Assembly (NCBI GenBank): GCA_013115135.1
Contig: JABANP010000220.1
Span: forward strand, 1 to 64,000
Reading direction: 5' to 3'
DNA: 64,000 nt
From: Perkinsus olseni
Lineage: Eukaryota; Perkinsozoa; Perkinsida; Perkinsidae
Position 1 is the first letter of the stretch. The number at the start of each line of letters is the position of its first letter. A program made the translations under genes and the position numbers. The notes under the pieces were generated by a model, which did no database searches, was not told where the DNA came from, and was given only the letters and a program-made list of their open reading frames with translations. Shown piece after piece: positions 35,831 to 45,914 of this stretch.

Positions 35831-36530
35831 TACCAGCCATTCAACGTCGAATAATCGTGTGCGTAGGTAGCAGGAGCACATAGGAGCGGCGGGCCCTGGC
35901 CAGGCCGGAGGGAGCGCTGAGGGGCTGGCCAGGTATTTTGCGCGTTCTATTCAAACGTTGTTCACTCCCATGAGAAGCCCGGCTTTGTGAAGCGAGGCGC
36001 GCATTGTCTCTCACTGATGGTTCGTTATTTACCACTGCATCCAACTATGACTTGTTGTCAATGGCCTCTCACTGGAACCTGAGAGGATACTTGAGAAACA
36101 GATGTATCCTCGCTCCGCGATCGCTGTTGTGCTCTTTCTCTTTCCTTCTGTAGTGCGCTACCAGCAGAGCAAGTCCGAGATTTCTTGAGGGCCCACCAGA
36201 CGCTGCCGTTCGACTGGTCTCTCCCTCCTCCTTCTACTCCCCATTCCCAAGGCTGTTGGTGTGATGCACGTGAGGTCGGACTATGCCCCTCTAAGTGCCT
36301 CTCGGCATCTGGCCTGGCATGGACACACACGCCATCACCATGGGCATGACCGATCGCATGGCCTGCGATGATGCGCTCCCTGTTGTCTTGTGTTCGAGTC
36401 ATGAGCTGGGGAGGCTAGCCGGATGGCTCGCTCGGTTGAGGTTAGCACGGACGTCGTTTGAACGATGCTAAGTTGAGCGTTTTTTACTGGTGGATGTTAC
36501 CTAGGAGTCTTCTAGCAGCCCCTCCTCGTC

Positions 36531-37385
36531 GTGGCCGCAGCTGCATCCGACGAGCGAACGGTGGTGGACTTGAGTCATGACTCATGGATAGTAACGCCCA
36601 TGCTGGCGGGTGGGCAGTATGGTCTGCCAGAGGAGACCGTTGATGTGCAGGATGCACCGGGAGATCTTGAACTGGTACTAGCGAAGCATGCGGATGGAAA
36701 TATAAATCTTCAGCGTGCGATGATGCCTTATCGTGTCTCTGTCGAGCTCGGCCGGACCCACGCTGCTTCTAGGGGGGAGGGGCATTCACCGCGGGAGGTC
36801 GGTCATTGGCCACCATTTTAATTTTTGAGTGTGAGAATAACTGCTTGTCGAATGGCTAGCCCGTACTGTAGCCTTATCCTCTCTGTCAGACTCTGCGGAA
36901 ACTGGAGAGAGAGGTGGACCCATCAGCACTAAGGGAGGATGTAGTAACTTCTACTACCGCTCGCATCACGGGCTGGGGGATTCTCAGTTTTACCAATGTA
37001 CAGTCCGTAGCGGAAAAAAGCATAGTGGCCTCAGTTTTACATGTGGCATGGTGGCCTCGTCATTGCACGTGGCTTATTTTCGTTACAGACTTTATGTTGA
37101 GGATGCTGGATCGTATTTCAACTGGAAAGCTCTTCACGTTCGTACGGATGGCGAAGATTGTTATTACTCCTTATTATACAGTCAATGTTACTCAGCATCC
37201 TTTAGGAAACCTTCGACCGAGATGAATATGCTCAGGCAGACCCCGACCTCTGCGGTCGAGCATTCGAGCATCTCTTTGAGAAAAGCCCTGCGTGGGAGAC
37301 CACGCGGGAGCGAGTAAACAGCGTTGTCAATGAAATCTTCTCCGCACTGGATCAGGGAGGAGGTAGTATGATAGGGACGACGTGA
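36531..37385 (+). CDS. Uncharacterised multi-exon gene
   Basis: Two coding-looking stretches on the plus strand. The 36531-36760 frame encodes 'ERTVVDLSHDSWIVTPMLAG' and 'DAPGDLELVLAKHADGNINL', preceded by a plausible acceptor (TCTTCTAG). The last exon (from about 37206) encodes 'ETFDRDEYAQADPDLCGRAF', then 'EHLFEKSPAWETTRERVNSV', ending 'GGGSMIGTT' at 37385. The exons between them, including a hydrophobic frame around 37060-37160, were not resolved. They may be one gene or two. No domain recognised. Confidence 0.35.
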
Positions 37386-37989
37386 TCTCCTGATTGCCAT
37401 CTTGATCGTCGGATTCGGGCAGTATGCCTTACTCAACCCTAGTTCGTCTTGCTCCTTGGTCGCTGATGATCGACGGTAGAGGTTGAACGGTTCCTGTTGG
37501 CAGATAATGTAGGGCCGTGCTACTCCATTCTCGGCCTTCTACTCTCGAGTGCGAGCGTCGACGGGCGGACGGGGGAAGCCCTGGTGTCCGATGAGCAGTT
37601 GCAGCGGATACTCCTTCTAGTACAGGTGATAGTAGACCCGCCTTTGGTGGAGGGGTACCTGGTGTTGACGTCAGGGCCTTGGAGGGGACGTAGAACACCG
37701 GAGGCTGCCACCGTCGGTCAGGCTCTACCGGAAGGGAGCGGAGATGGGATGTAGTATGGGAGAGGAAAGGGAGGACGGATTTCGGATACGGCGCGTTAGT
37801 GGCGCAAGAATCTGTTATTCTACTGCAGCGCTGCTGTAGAGAAGCAAATAGGGAGTACGTGGTTAGGCGGGATTAGAATGCCGATGCTTCAGCTCGCAAC
37901 GAACTCTAGTTAGTAGAACACGTATCCAGTATTCCCTTACAGCTGAGGTTCATCGTCTTTCCGTGTAGGTTCCCTCGGGTACCTTAGCG

Positions 37990-38459
37990 TTGGTATCCTC
38001 GACCAGACTGAGGTATCCGACAGCAGGCTCATCAGTAGTTTCTCTAGCAACTCGTCAGCCCCCGGCCGTTGAAGCTGCCCTTAATGGCGAGTCCGAGGGG
38101 TCGGAAGGCGGTGAGGAGTGTATGGAGATGGCGGCCCTGGTAGTAGTCATTCATTGCCATTGTGGCTGCGTATCATCGCATTGGGCCGGCCGAATCGTGA
38201 GAGAATCCGACGCGAAAATCTCTAGCGGTCCTCTTGCTGCTTTCGCTACCCAACCCTGCCTTGTGCTCTTTAGGCAGTCCCAATCGTCGAAGCAGTAGTC
38301 GGCAACATCGGTTGGGACCGGCTAAGAGTTCTCAATGATGCTGATTCCCGCTCGGTGTATCTTGAACCTGGGAAGCCGGCTCCGGATGATGACGTGTCCA
38401 TGTTCCATTCATGGGTGGAAGTAGTGAGGGAATGCTGGGAGAAACTCATGATGCACTAG
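37990..38459 (+). CDS. Uncharacterised gene, terminal exons
   Basis: The final exon, 38274-38459, follows a good acceptor (polypyrimidine run then TTTAG) and reads 'AVPIVEAVVGNIGWDRLRVL', then 'LEPGKPAPDDDVSMFHSW', ending 'RECWEKLMMH'. An upstream frame around 38060-38150 (Glu/Gly-rich, 'SEGSEGGEECMEM') before a GTAGT donor may be the previous exon. No family recognised. Confidence 0.35.
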
Positions 38460-38565
38460 TCCCTAGCGTTGTGGCTTCCAATGATCTACTGCTTACGCGT
38501 TAACACGCGTTAACACGTAAAAGCAGGTATGGAACGGTTCCACTTGAAGAAAAAGTGAACGACCG

Positions 38566-39630
38566 TTGAATTGCTCGTCTAAGATAGCGCAGGTTGAGAT
38601 GGTCTCTCTTGTTTGCGCCAAGTGCTCGCCTTCGGGTGGTTCATGGATTCTGTCTCAGTTGCTGCCCCATAGCCAGTGGTCTAACTTGCAGAATTACCTA
38701 AGTAAGGGAGAGATTGTCGTACATAGTGGGTATTTGACGTTTTGCTTAGCCCAGGAGCAGATAGATGAGCTCACGGCCTTCCTGTCGGACGAGGAGGGCG
38801 TGGCGGCAGGAGTTGCGAAAGGGCAGGTAGGCGATGGTGTGTGGTCTCTCCTCGGAAACCTGAGAGCGATTCTTTGGGGCTTTTGTGAATGTACTGCATG
38901 GTTGCTCGACGGGCTTTGCTCCAATAGCGGTCCAGCGCTTGAACTCGAAGGGTAGAAGTAGTTGGGGATGTTGGCAGAACGCACGTACGTACCTCAGCAA
39001 GAAACATAAATAATATCCGCCGTCTTCTTCAGTCGGCCCTCGATAACATGAAGGAGGGTCCCGCTGAGGTCCACGCGTCCATACAGGAGTTGCGCTACAA
39101 CATAGTTGCCGAGAAGCTCCGACCAGCACTGGAGGCCGTAGGAGGTCATAACGAGTCGGCCATGGCCTGTGAAGATGCTCTGGATCGGATACTAGCGGTG
39201 GTCATGAGATACCATCGGACTTTGCGGATCCTGGACGGGATGGTAAGGCGGTGTGGCTGGGTTTGGAGGGTCGTTTGCGATGACTCCGCTGTTCTCGGGC
39301 ACTCCGATCTCAGCGGCCGACAATTGGCCAGGAGGTTCTGTTGGGATCGTATCCCTCGGATGAGTGTTACTACTCGACGGAATTCGGTTTTTCGAACTTC
39401 GCCTTTCTTATGAGGAATTCGGCATTATCGGCGTTCCTACTTGTCAGTCCCACACGCATCCATCGGACGACATCAAGTTGTTGGCAGCCCTGTTCGCTTC
39501 CGAGATGGGCCTGAAGTCGGGTCACGTCAACGCGGCTCAGCTCATCAAGGAGAGGCAGAGGAATGGTCTGCCGTTGGCGCCGCTCCGTCGGAGGGTAGGT
39601 GCTGTCTATAAGTATAATATTCAGTGCTAA
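38566..39630 (+). CDS. Uncharacterised multi-exon gene
   Basis: Candidate exons: 38566-38826 ('AQEQIDELTAFLSDEEGVAA' then 'GVAKGQ' before a GTAGGC donor); from about 39033 ('SALDNMKEGPAEVHASIQEL' and 'KLRPALEAVGGHNESAMACE', helical); and 39406-39630 ('DDIKLLAALFASEMGLKSGH' and 'LIKERQRNGLPLAPLRRR'). Each is flanked by reasonable splice sites and has normal soluble-protein composition, but I did not confirm every phase. Terminator codon at 39630. No family recognised. Confidence 0.35.
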
Positions 39631-40149
39631 TGTCTACTCAATCGTGGACTAGACTATTACTGTATTGATTACTGAAAGGATAGCTAGCGTGAGGAGGTTA
39701 ACGGGCTGTATTGATGATAATTATGAAAGATACGAAAGAGATGGTATAGTGGTAGAAATGACTGCTGCAAATGCACAAAAAACTTGCGCATTACTGCTAT
39801 TACTGTGAATGAGCAGTGCTGGAAATGATTTTTGGCCATTGATGGATGTGTGCAGGACTGAGGATGGCTAGTACATGATAGGGATGGGGTTAGTTCATGT
39901 AGGGAATTCCCACTTAAAGGATTGATAGGGGTGTGGATGAGCTCCTAGACTCGCGCTAAGTGAGTGCTGTAACCATCTCGTTCGCATGCAAAATTTGCAA
40001 GGCGACAGACAGGTTGCTGTTCTGAGGGCAATCCGTGGTTGATACTGGGCGTGGTGGTCTTCACTGTGAGAGGAAATCATGGCATCTAGAATTGAGGTCG
40101 TTTTCCCGCATTCCCTTGCCCCTTGAACTCATCGCGTAGGTCCTCTCAT

Positions 40150-41434
40150 CGGTGCCCGAGCGAGGTCAGTATTGCCCCCATAGAGGAGACGCCGCTGAGG
40201 GGCGAAGGAGGATACTTGAAGAACTCGAAGGTGGCTGGAGGGGAAGCCGAGTGTGTTCACGGGGTGCCGAGCTAACCCCTCATGTAAGTGCTACTGGCTG
40301 CTCTAGGATTTACTGTGACGATATGTTTCATCTTTGGACGTCTCCTAGGTGAGTATGCGGTCTACTACCCTGACTCTGGATACTGCAAGTGGAGCGAAGA
40401 TTGTCCGCGGCTGTTGCGAACTAAGCAGCATGACACTCGTCTATGGAGGAGGGTTGAACAGGGAATGGCCGCTCAGCAGGAGTCCCTTCGTCCAGAGAAC
40501 CTCCGGATGAGGGCGGCAGTTGGGTCGCATGACGCGTACAGCGTCAGGGTCTTGGGTGAGTCATCTAGTCGAGAACAGTATTGGTGATGCAAGTGAGAGT
40601 CAGGACTTTGAAAGGGAGGCGCTGGGGCTCTTAATGGATCGAGATGGAGCGTACGGGGACTTAATACTAAATCGATCACTCTAGGGAGGTTTAGAGAGCG
40701 GCTCGTCTAGAGTTTAGTCTGATAACTGGGCCACTGCGTGTGTGGTACGTGAGATGGTTCATGCGAAGATATTCGTAAAGATACGCATGATAATTTCTAG
40801 CGTGCGCTTACAGGAGGCAGCATCCTTTGGGTTGATTGCTCGGCGATGGCAACGATTGGAGCTCTCTGCACTCAACCAGTTGGCTCATGTAGACTACGGT
40901 TGCTAGTCTTTATGGGAACTGACGCTGTGCGATGGTATCGAGGTCATGTCAGTGCCCATTTCCCCTCAGTCGCGGAGTATCGGGCAAGTGGCTCGGCGGA
41001 AGGCACTGCGCTTGCGTATCAGTGGGCGTCGTTTGGAGCGGATACTCTCGGCGATTATCAGTGCATGTATGAGCGGGCCATGATGGATGCTGTCGATAGG
41101 AAGGATTATGCTCTGGCTGTAAGCATTGGCTCCCTCATGCCCTGCTCATTTTCTGCGCTTCTCAGGTCGGGAGGTTGCTCAACCTGTCCAGACTGCCGGC
41201 GGTGATTTTCCCATGGGAAGTGAATCCATTGGATCAGTTCGCCGATCCTGAGGTACAGGAGTGCTACTGGAGCGTCCAAGTCGAGTTCACCAGTGTTCCT
41301 GTTAGCTCGAGGCGAAGGTGATGGATATGCTGATTGAGAACGATCCCTGGGCGGCGGCTGCAGCTGACTTGGGAGGGGTCTCGGACGAGGAGGGGCTTCA
41401 GGAGATGCGAAGGCCGGGTGAGCTTTCTGTATGA
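40150..41434 (+). CDS. Uncharacterised multi-exon gene
   Basis: Exons inferred on the plus strand: 'GEYAVYYPDSGYCKWSEDCP' ... 'RMRAAVGSHDAYSVRVLG' (about 40351-40554); 'ASFGLIARRWQRLELSALNQ' (about 40823-40890); 'GHVSAHFPSVAEYRASGSAE' ... 'MMDAVDRKDYALA' (about 40942-41120); 'VGRLLNLSRLPAVIFPWEVN' ... 'FADPE' (about 41166-41252); then, after an intron ending TTCCTGTTAG, 'LEAKVMDMLIENDPWAAAAA' ending near 41434. Introns are 45-60 nt apart from the first. The protein is helical with no signal peptide in the resolved part. I cannot name it, and the 5' end near 40.15-40.3 kb is not settled. Confidence 0.4.
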
Positions 41435-43087
41435 GGTTGGAGGTCTATTATTCTCGTGTCTGTGAGTTTTAAACCCATCGTGATAAGCCCCGGCGCAGTC
41501 AGACTAGTACGGTGCTAGTAGCACCGATGCATCTTGTTTCTAGAGGGATGAGTTTTGGTGAGTTTATTGAGCACAGGAATTAGCGCTCAGACAGGGGGTA
41601 GGCCCTCTACCCCCTGTCTGACCTTCACGGTATTGCGATACACACTCAAAAACACCAAAAACTCGAGGTAAATTGATACGAAGGAAAACCTCAAAGACTT
41701 TCTTTCCTACCAGCACTGCCGGGCCGGCTGGATCCGCTTCCACGACAGGGAATGATTGGTGTTTGTCTAGGTGCAGCGGGCGCGGCTCCACCTCCCCATG
41801 TGACGGCATCAATGTTGGGTATTGTGGCTGCTTTTGTAGCGTATGCTGCAGACTGCTGTCGATGCGGCCTCCGGGCGTTGAGGGACGTTCGACAACACAC
41901 ACTCTTGAGCGCATTCCAGTTCGAGTGTCCATTTATCAAAGTGAGTTGGTGAATGGCTTCTATTGGTGAGGATGGATGGCACTCGTCAGGCTCCTGAAGG
42001 CTGGCCCTCTCCCGTGATGGTGCAGCTTGCTGTGATTGTGCTTGTCTTTGTTCCTGTCTTACTCTCGTTCACGGTGAGATGGGAGAGGTGGTAGGAGGCT
42101 GAGGCGGTGATGGCGCTTGTGTAGATACTATCGCGGAAGCTGCTACGAAGAATGGTGATTCAGGGAGTCCCGGAGGCTCCTGACCACCAGCATCAAGAGT
42201 GACCGAGACTTTTGTATCAGAATAATCGAGTCTTTTGCTGTTTCATCTGCTGTCGACTCGAAGGGATTGTGTTGTCTGTCACATTCTATTCGGCGTCTGC
42301 TGATAACGGAGCCTCTCATGAATCTATGGAAGACGGTTGTTTGCTACAGTACGATAGCGGCCGAGAGAGTGATAGAAGATAACGATCCATAAAAGAACAT
42401 GAGGTCGGCAGTTCGATAGATGGGCGCTTCGCTCAATATTGGACCATACCAATTCGCCCGGCCAACCCGTGTGATATAACAGTAGTGACCCTTGACTGAC
42501 TCTGTTAGGCTCCCACGCTCAGGGCAGGCTGTTGTTGGCTTCATCGAAGCTAGGGCTCGTAGCTTCGATACACGGAGAGATGCCTCTTCTAGCCTAGGAA
42601 AGGTATCGTTCTCCGTAAATCGATCACAACCTCGTACATTCCGTATTCCTTTCGAGCTGTCAGACGTCCTCCCATGGTAGGCGGAGCTTGTCGACATCAC
42701 TTCGCTTCCTATTACATGCACGCGCAATACGAGGCACGAGACACAGACTTTGAACGGCAGTGTCTGCTTGCAAGCCGCTTCATCGTATCCAAGTGAGCTT
42801 AGCCCGACTTGACGGAGGCGCACCATGTGAGGGCGACTTTCTCCAAGACTATCGGAAGTGTTTCCTTTGGAAGAATACCTCGGATGATCTTTCGGTTTCG
42901 GATGGGAAACCGACACTAAGAAACGGTTCTCCTTTTGCTCGCCTGTTACGGTTTCATCTTCGCCAGATTTCGTGATGATAGGACCTCATTGATGTTTCTC
43001 AAGAATAGAGAGTGTTGCCCCGCATCCGATTCATTCTCGAGTCTACGCGGTCTCATCTTCAGCTTCTTCGTCTCGTTAGCCACGTCC
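41435..43087. other. Interval without a confident gene
   Basis: Two overlapping frames on opposite strands at 41564-41969, and a 190-codon minus-strand frame at 42344-42916, are the longest signals. The latter has no recognisable domain. A plus-strand stretch at 42690-42790 ('FASYYMHAQYEARDTDFERQ' before a GTGAGC donor) looks exon-like but has no partner I can defend. I leave the interval unannotated. Confidence 0.35.
41504..41527. repeat. Second copy of dispersed CTAG..GTGCTAGTAGCACC repeat
   Basis: Reads ACTAGTACGGTGCTAGTAGC and on into ACC. It matches the copy at 19590-19613 except for one base in the left arm. Both sit outside genes. Confidence 0.65.
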
Positions 43088-44125
43088 ATGGCGAGGTTCT
43101 CTCGAGTAGCCGTCTTGATGGTGACATTCATCGTTCTGCATCGCTTGCAGGCAGCGAAGTTGAAGAGGCCTGATGAAGAGAAGGAAAGATGTGAGTTGTA
43201 GTTTTGTTTTCGTGTCTTCATGGGTTCGCTTTGTCTAGGGGTTCCTAAAGCGAATGCGGCGGCGAAGGATGTCGACTACAGTTTGTTCGCTAATGGCCGA
43301 GGCAAGGTGAAGGTCAAGGATGGAAAGTCCGACTGTGACGGCAAGTGGAAGGATGCGGAAACGTATGGTGCCCGGAAGAAGACTATAAAGCAGTGAGTTT
43401 GCGAAGCGTCGCAGTGCGATCTGATCTGTTGTCTCAGGTTCTGCATCAGACTGCATGAGAAGCATCAAGACGACAAGGGTTATACGGATGCCCCCAAGAG
43501 ATATGGTGGGTCTCGATTATCAGAGATCGATCAGAACTGTGCCTTTCTCAGACTGCCGACTGGATCCTAACGACAAGGGGAATGATCACGGCAGGAAGAA
43601 TAGAGACTGGCTGTAAGGGGTATCTTCCCGGTCTTCAACTTTCAACTCGCCGGAAGGTGCTACGAGAAGAACCCGAAGTACGTCCTGCTTCCTCCTCATG
43701 GGCCGGAGCTCAACGCGACCTGCCCTACATCATGGAACGCCTACGAGCATCGTGCGATCTCGTGTAGTCTAATGCTCTCTCGGCTTTACACTGTAATTGC
43801 GCAGCCATGTAGGGTACCCGAAGGACAGTCCGCCGAGCTGGTGTCACTACAACTGGTATGAGAATCTTCAAGTCTGCTGGTGTATGCCGGGCTTCTATCG
43901 CGACTCTCCCTACGATACGACACTCAATAAGAGGTGAGCCAAGCTAACTACGAAATTCGCTTGGTCGCATTGATCCTTCTCAGAGCTTGCCCGGATGGAG
44001 AGGAGATCTTCATCGCCCCCAGCTTCGTGAACCGCGACACTGTCCGTCAACTTCAAGCAGCGGATCCCAGTACTGGTCTTACCGATGCTGGAGAAGAGTG
44101 TTCGTGCTCGGCTGGGTTCCCCTAA
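43088..44125 (+). CDS. Secreted cysteine-rich protein, seven exons
   Basis: Exons 43088-43190, 43239-43392, 43438-43505, 43552-43612, 43657-43761, 43805-43933 and 43984-44125 join in phase to exactly 254 codons including the stop (253 residues). All introns are 43-50 nt with GT..AG ends. The protein begins 'MARFSRVAVLMVTFIVLHRL', a classical signal peptide with cleavage likely after 'LQA'. The mature part is Lys/Asp/Tyr rich with 11 cysteines spread through it; the end has paired Cys motifs 'VCWCMPGFY' and 'ECSCSAGF', which look like two diverged copies of one C-x-C-x2-G-F module. There is no transmembrane segment and no catalytic motif. I infer an extracellular or wall/vacuolar protein stabilised by disulfides. 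No family recognised. Confidence 0.7.
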
Positions 44126-44853
44126 TTTGCACTATACATCAGTCGCTTTCATCGACTAAGTTGCAAAAGATACGGTTGGGAGTGCCCTTTAAGTTCATCT
44201 GTACCAACCAAGTTCGCGGTATATTGCCGCACATGGCAATCTGTATCGTTCGAGCTTATCGTATGAAGTGCTGCACGTCTTTTAAGTGAGAACAGTGTCA
44301 TAGAAAACGGTCGAGTACTTTTCGTGAGAGATGTTTTGAGTTATGTAGTCGCTGGAGATGAGATAGGATATGATTTTTGTGTGACTGATGTTGCGACTCA
44401 CTTGAGTAGCGATGATAAGGCTAACGCTTATACACAAGGTGTTCTCCCAAGTAGCTCTGTCAAGAGGACGCTGCCGTTGTCGACTCTTTTTCTTGTTCCG
44501 ATGAACACGTGGTGAAAAGTGCGTGGATGGTGGTTAGATGTTACGCGCTGCACTGCTCAAGCCTCATGAACTGCAGTCACGGGTATTTTTCCGGTCCAGG
44601 AAGTTCCCTTGGGATTTGGCCGCATAATATGGCTATGTGTAGAACATCTCATTGTGAATACACCTTCTCTGATTTCCATCTCTTCCGCCGTACAGCCCTT
44701 TACTTTCAAAGGTTGTTTTCGTGGGGATTCCACTGGTATAACGTAGTAATGAATCCCTGAATCACATGAATTAGCAAATTTTCACTCGAAGGTGCAATGG
44801 CTCGGCCTTTGATGAGTCCGCTCGGACCTCCCCAAAACAAAACTCCACCGTGT
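44126..44853. other. Interval between convergent genes, nothing recognised
   Basis: Lies between the ends of the secreted-protein gene (plus) and the KOW gene (minus). It is AT-richer than its flanks. Frames at 44324-44515 and 44509-44760 are open but show no domain or splice logic. Confidence 0.4.
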
Positions 44854-45728
44854 TCAAGGATTGTCGGAAAATTCACATACGCATTTTAATGGAACAAGAA
44901 ATTCGTGCAAGCCGTCGATAGACTTGCTGATGACTGTCGCCTGGCCTTGACGTGCGTGCCGAGCTTTGAGAGAAACAACAGCTCCCACAGGTAAACAGTG
45001 CATCACGGGAAGGACCACTTCTAGGTTCCTGAAGCAAATTTGGTAACCCGCAAAACACGCCCAGGCCTCCAACCTACCGGCCAGGCGATTTTCCTACCAC
45101 TGTCTCCACCTGCTTAATCTCCACCGAAGCCGTGCGCCCAGAGTCGACCAAACTTCCCGTGCAGGTCGCCGATTCACACTTCTCAACAACCATTTTCTGC
45201 CGGAAGTGGCGGGACGACTTGTCCTTTACTCGGACCACTAGGCCAGGTTTCACCCAATTGACGTCTTCTGTGAGATCCACCACGGCATCAGGAGCATCTC
45301 TCCTGGCGTGCATCACTATCATGGGACGCCACAGAGGGCGGGACAAAGCGGCGCTTCTTCGAGCTCGCATGAGGGCTCCGGACTGTCCTGCGTTCTCGAA
45401 GCTCGCGCGCCTTCATAGTGAAAGCAGTCTCGGCAGCCACCCGTTTCGTATCTGAGACGCGGCGAAGATATGAGCTAACAGCAACGCCGTCAGAAGCGAT
45501 CGTCACCTGCTATGGCTGCTGTAACATCTCGTTGATTGACCGAAGAGATGCTGCGTTGGAGGAACTCCGTGTTCACGGCGATTCTGCCTTCCCGCTTCGA
45601 CTCGTCGCGCCGTCGAGCCTCAGCTTCTTGAATGAGTAGTCCAGCGATCCACCGGTCCTCTTTGTCCATTTATACTTTTCGAAAATTCTGACCATCACTC
45701 GGTCCCTTCTCGATGGTTGGCCCGACAT
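44854..45728 (-). CDS. KOW-domain protein (GPKOW/SPP2/KIN17-like)
   Basis: Probable nuclear RNA-processing factor. In the 45074-45370 frame 'VNWVKPGLVVRVKDKSSRHF' followed by 'RQKMVVEKCESATCTGSLVD' and 'VEIKQVETVV' matches the C-terminal layout W-x-P-x-x-V-x-V...K-x-x-V...C...L-E-T-V shared by GPKOW/MOS2/SPP2 and KIN17. After an intron (45077-45029) the second module reads 'LEVVLPVMHCLPVGAVVSLK' with 'RQGQATVISKSIDGLHEF', the KOW-like loop (G at the turn), ending 'VCEFSDNP'. The start chosen, 45728, gives 'MSGQPSRRDRVMVRIFEKYK'. No G-patch is visible, although GPKOW usually has one, so the exact subfamily is open. One or two 5' joins between 45600 and 45370 are not resolved. Confidence 0.6.
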
Positions 45729-45914
45729 CTTCCCAGACTCGCAACGCAAAACACAGACAGTAACAACAGAGCAATCCACCAAGGGGAATTTTGTAGAGAA
45801 GTGAATCACCCAGAAAGGAACTCACTATAAAGGAGTTTAATAAAAGTTCTGCTTCATGCAGCATGATCAACAATAGGATGTACATGTACAACAACATCGA
45901 TCATGAAAGACGAC

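Noticed and set aside
36058..36402. 114-codon minus-strand His/Arg/Ser-rich frame
   Set aside because: Composition typical of an antisense or random frame, with no motif or splice context.
42344..42916. 190-codon minus-strand open frame
   Set aside because: No domain, no splice partners and no hydrophobic or repeat structure. Length alone is not enough at this base composition, and a plus-strand exon-like stretch overlaps it.
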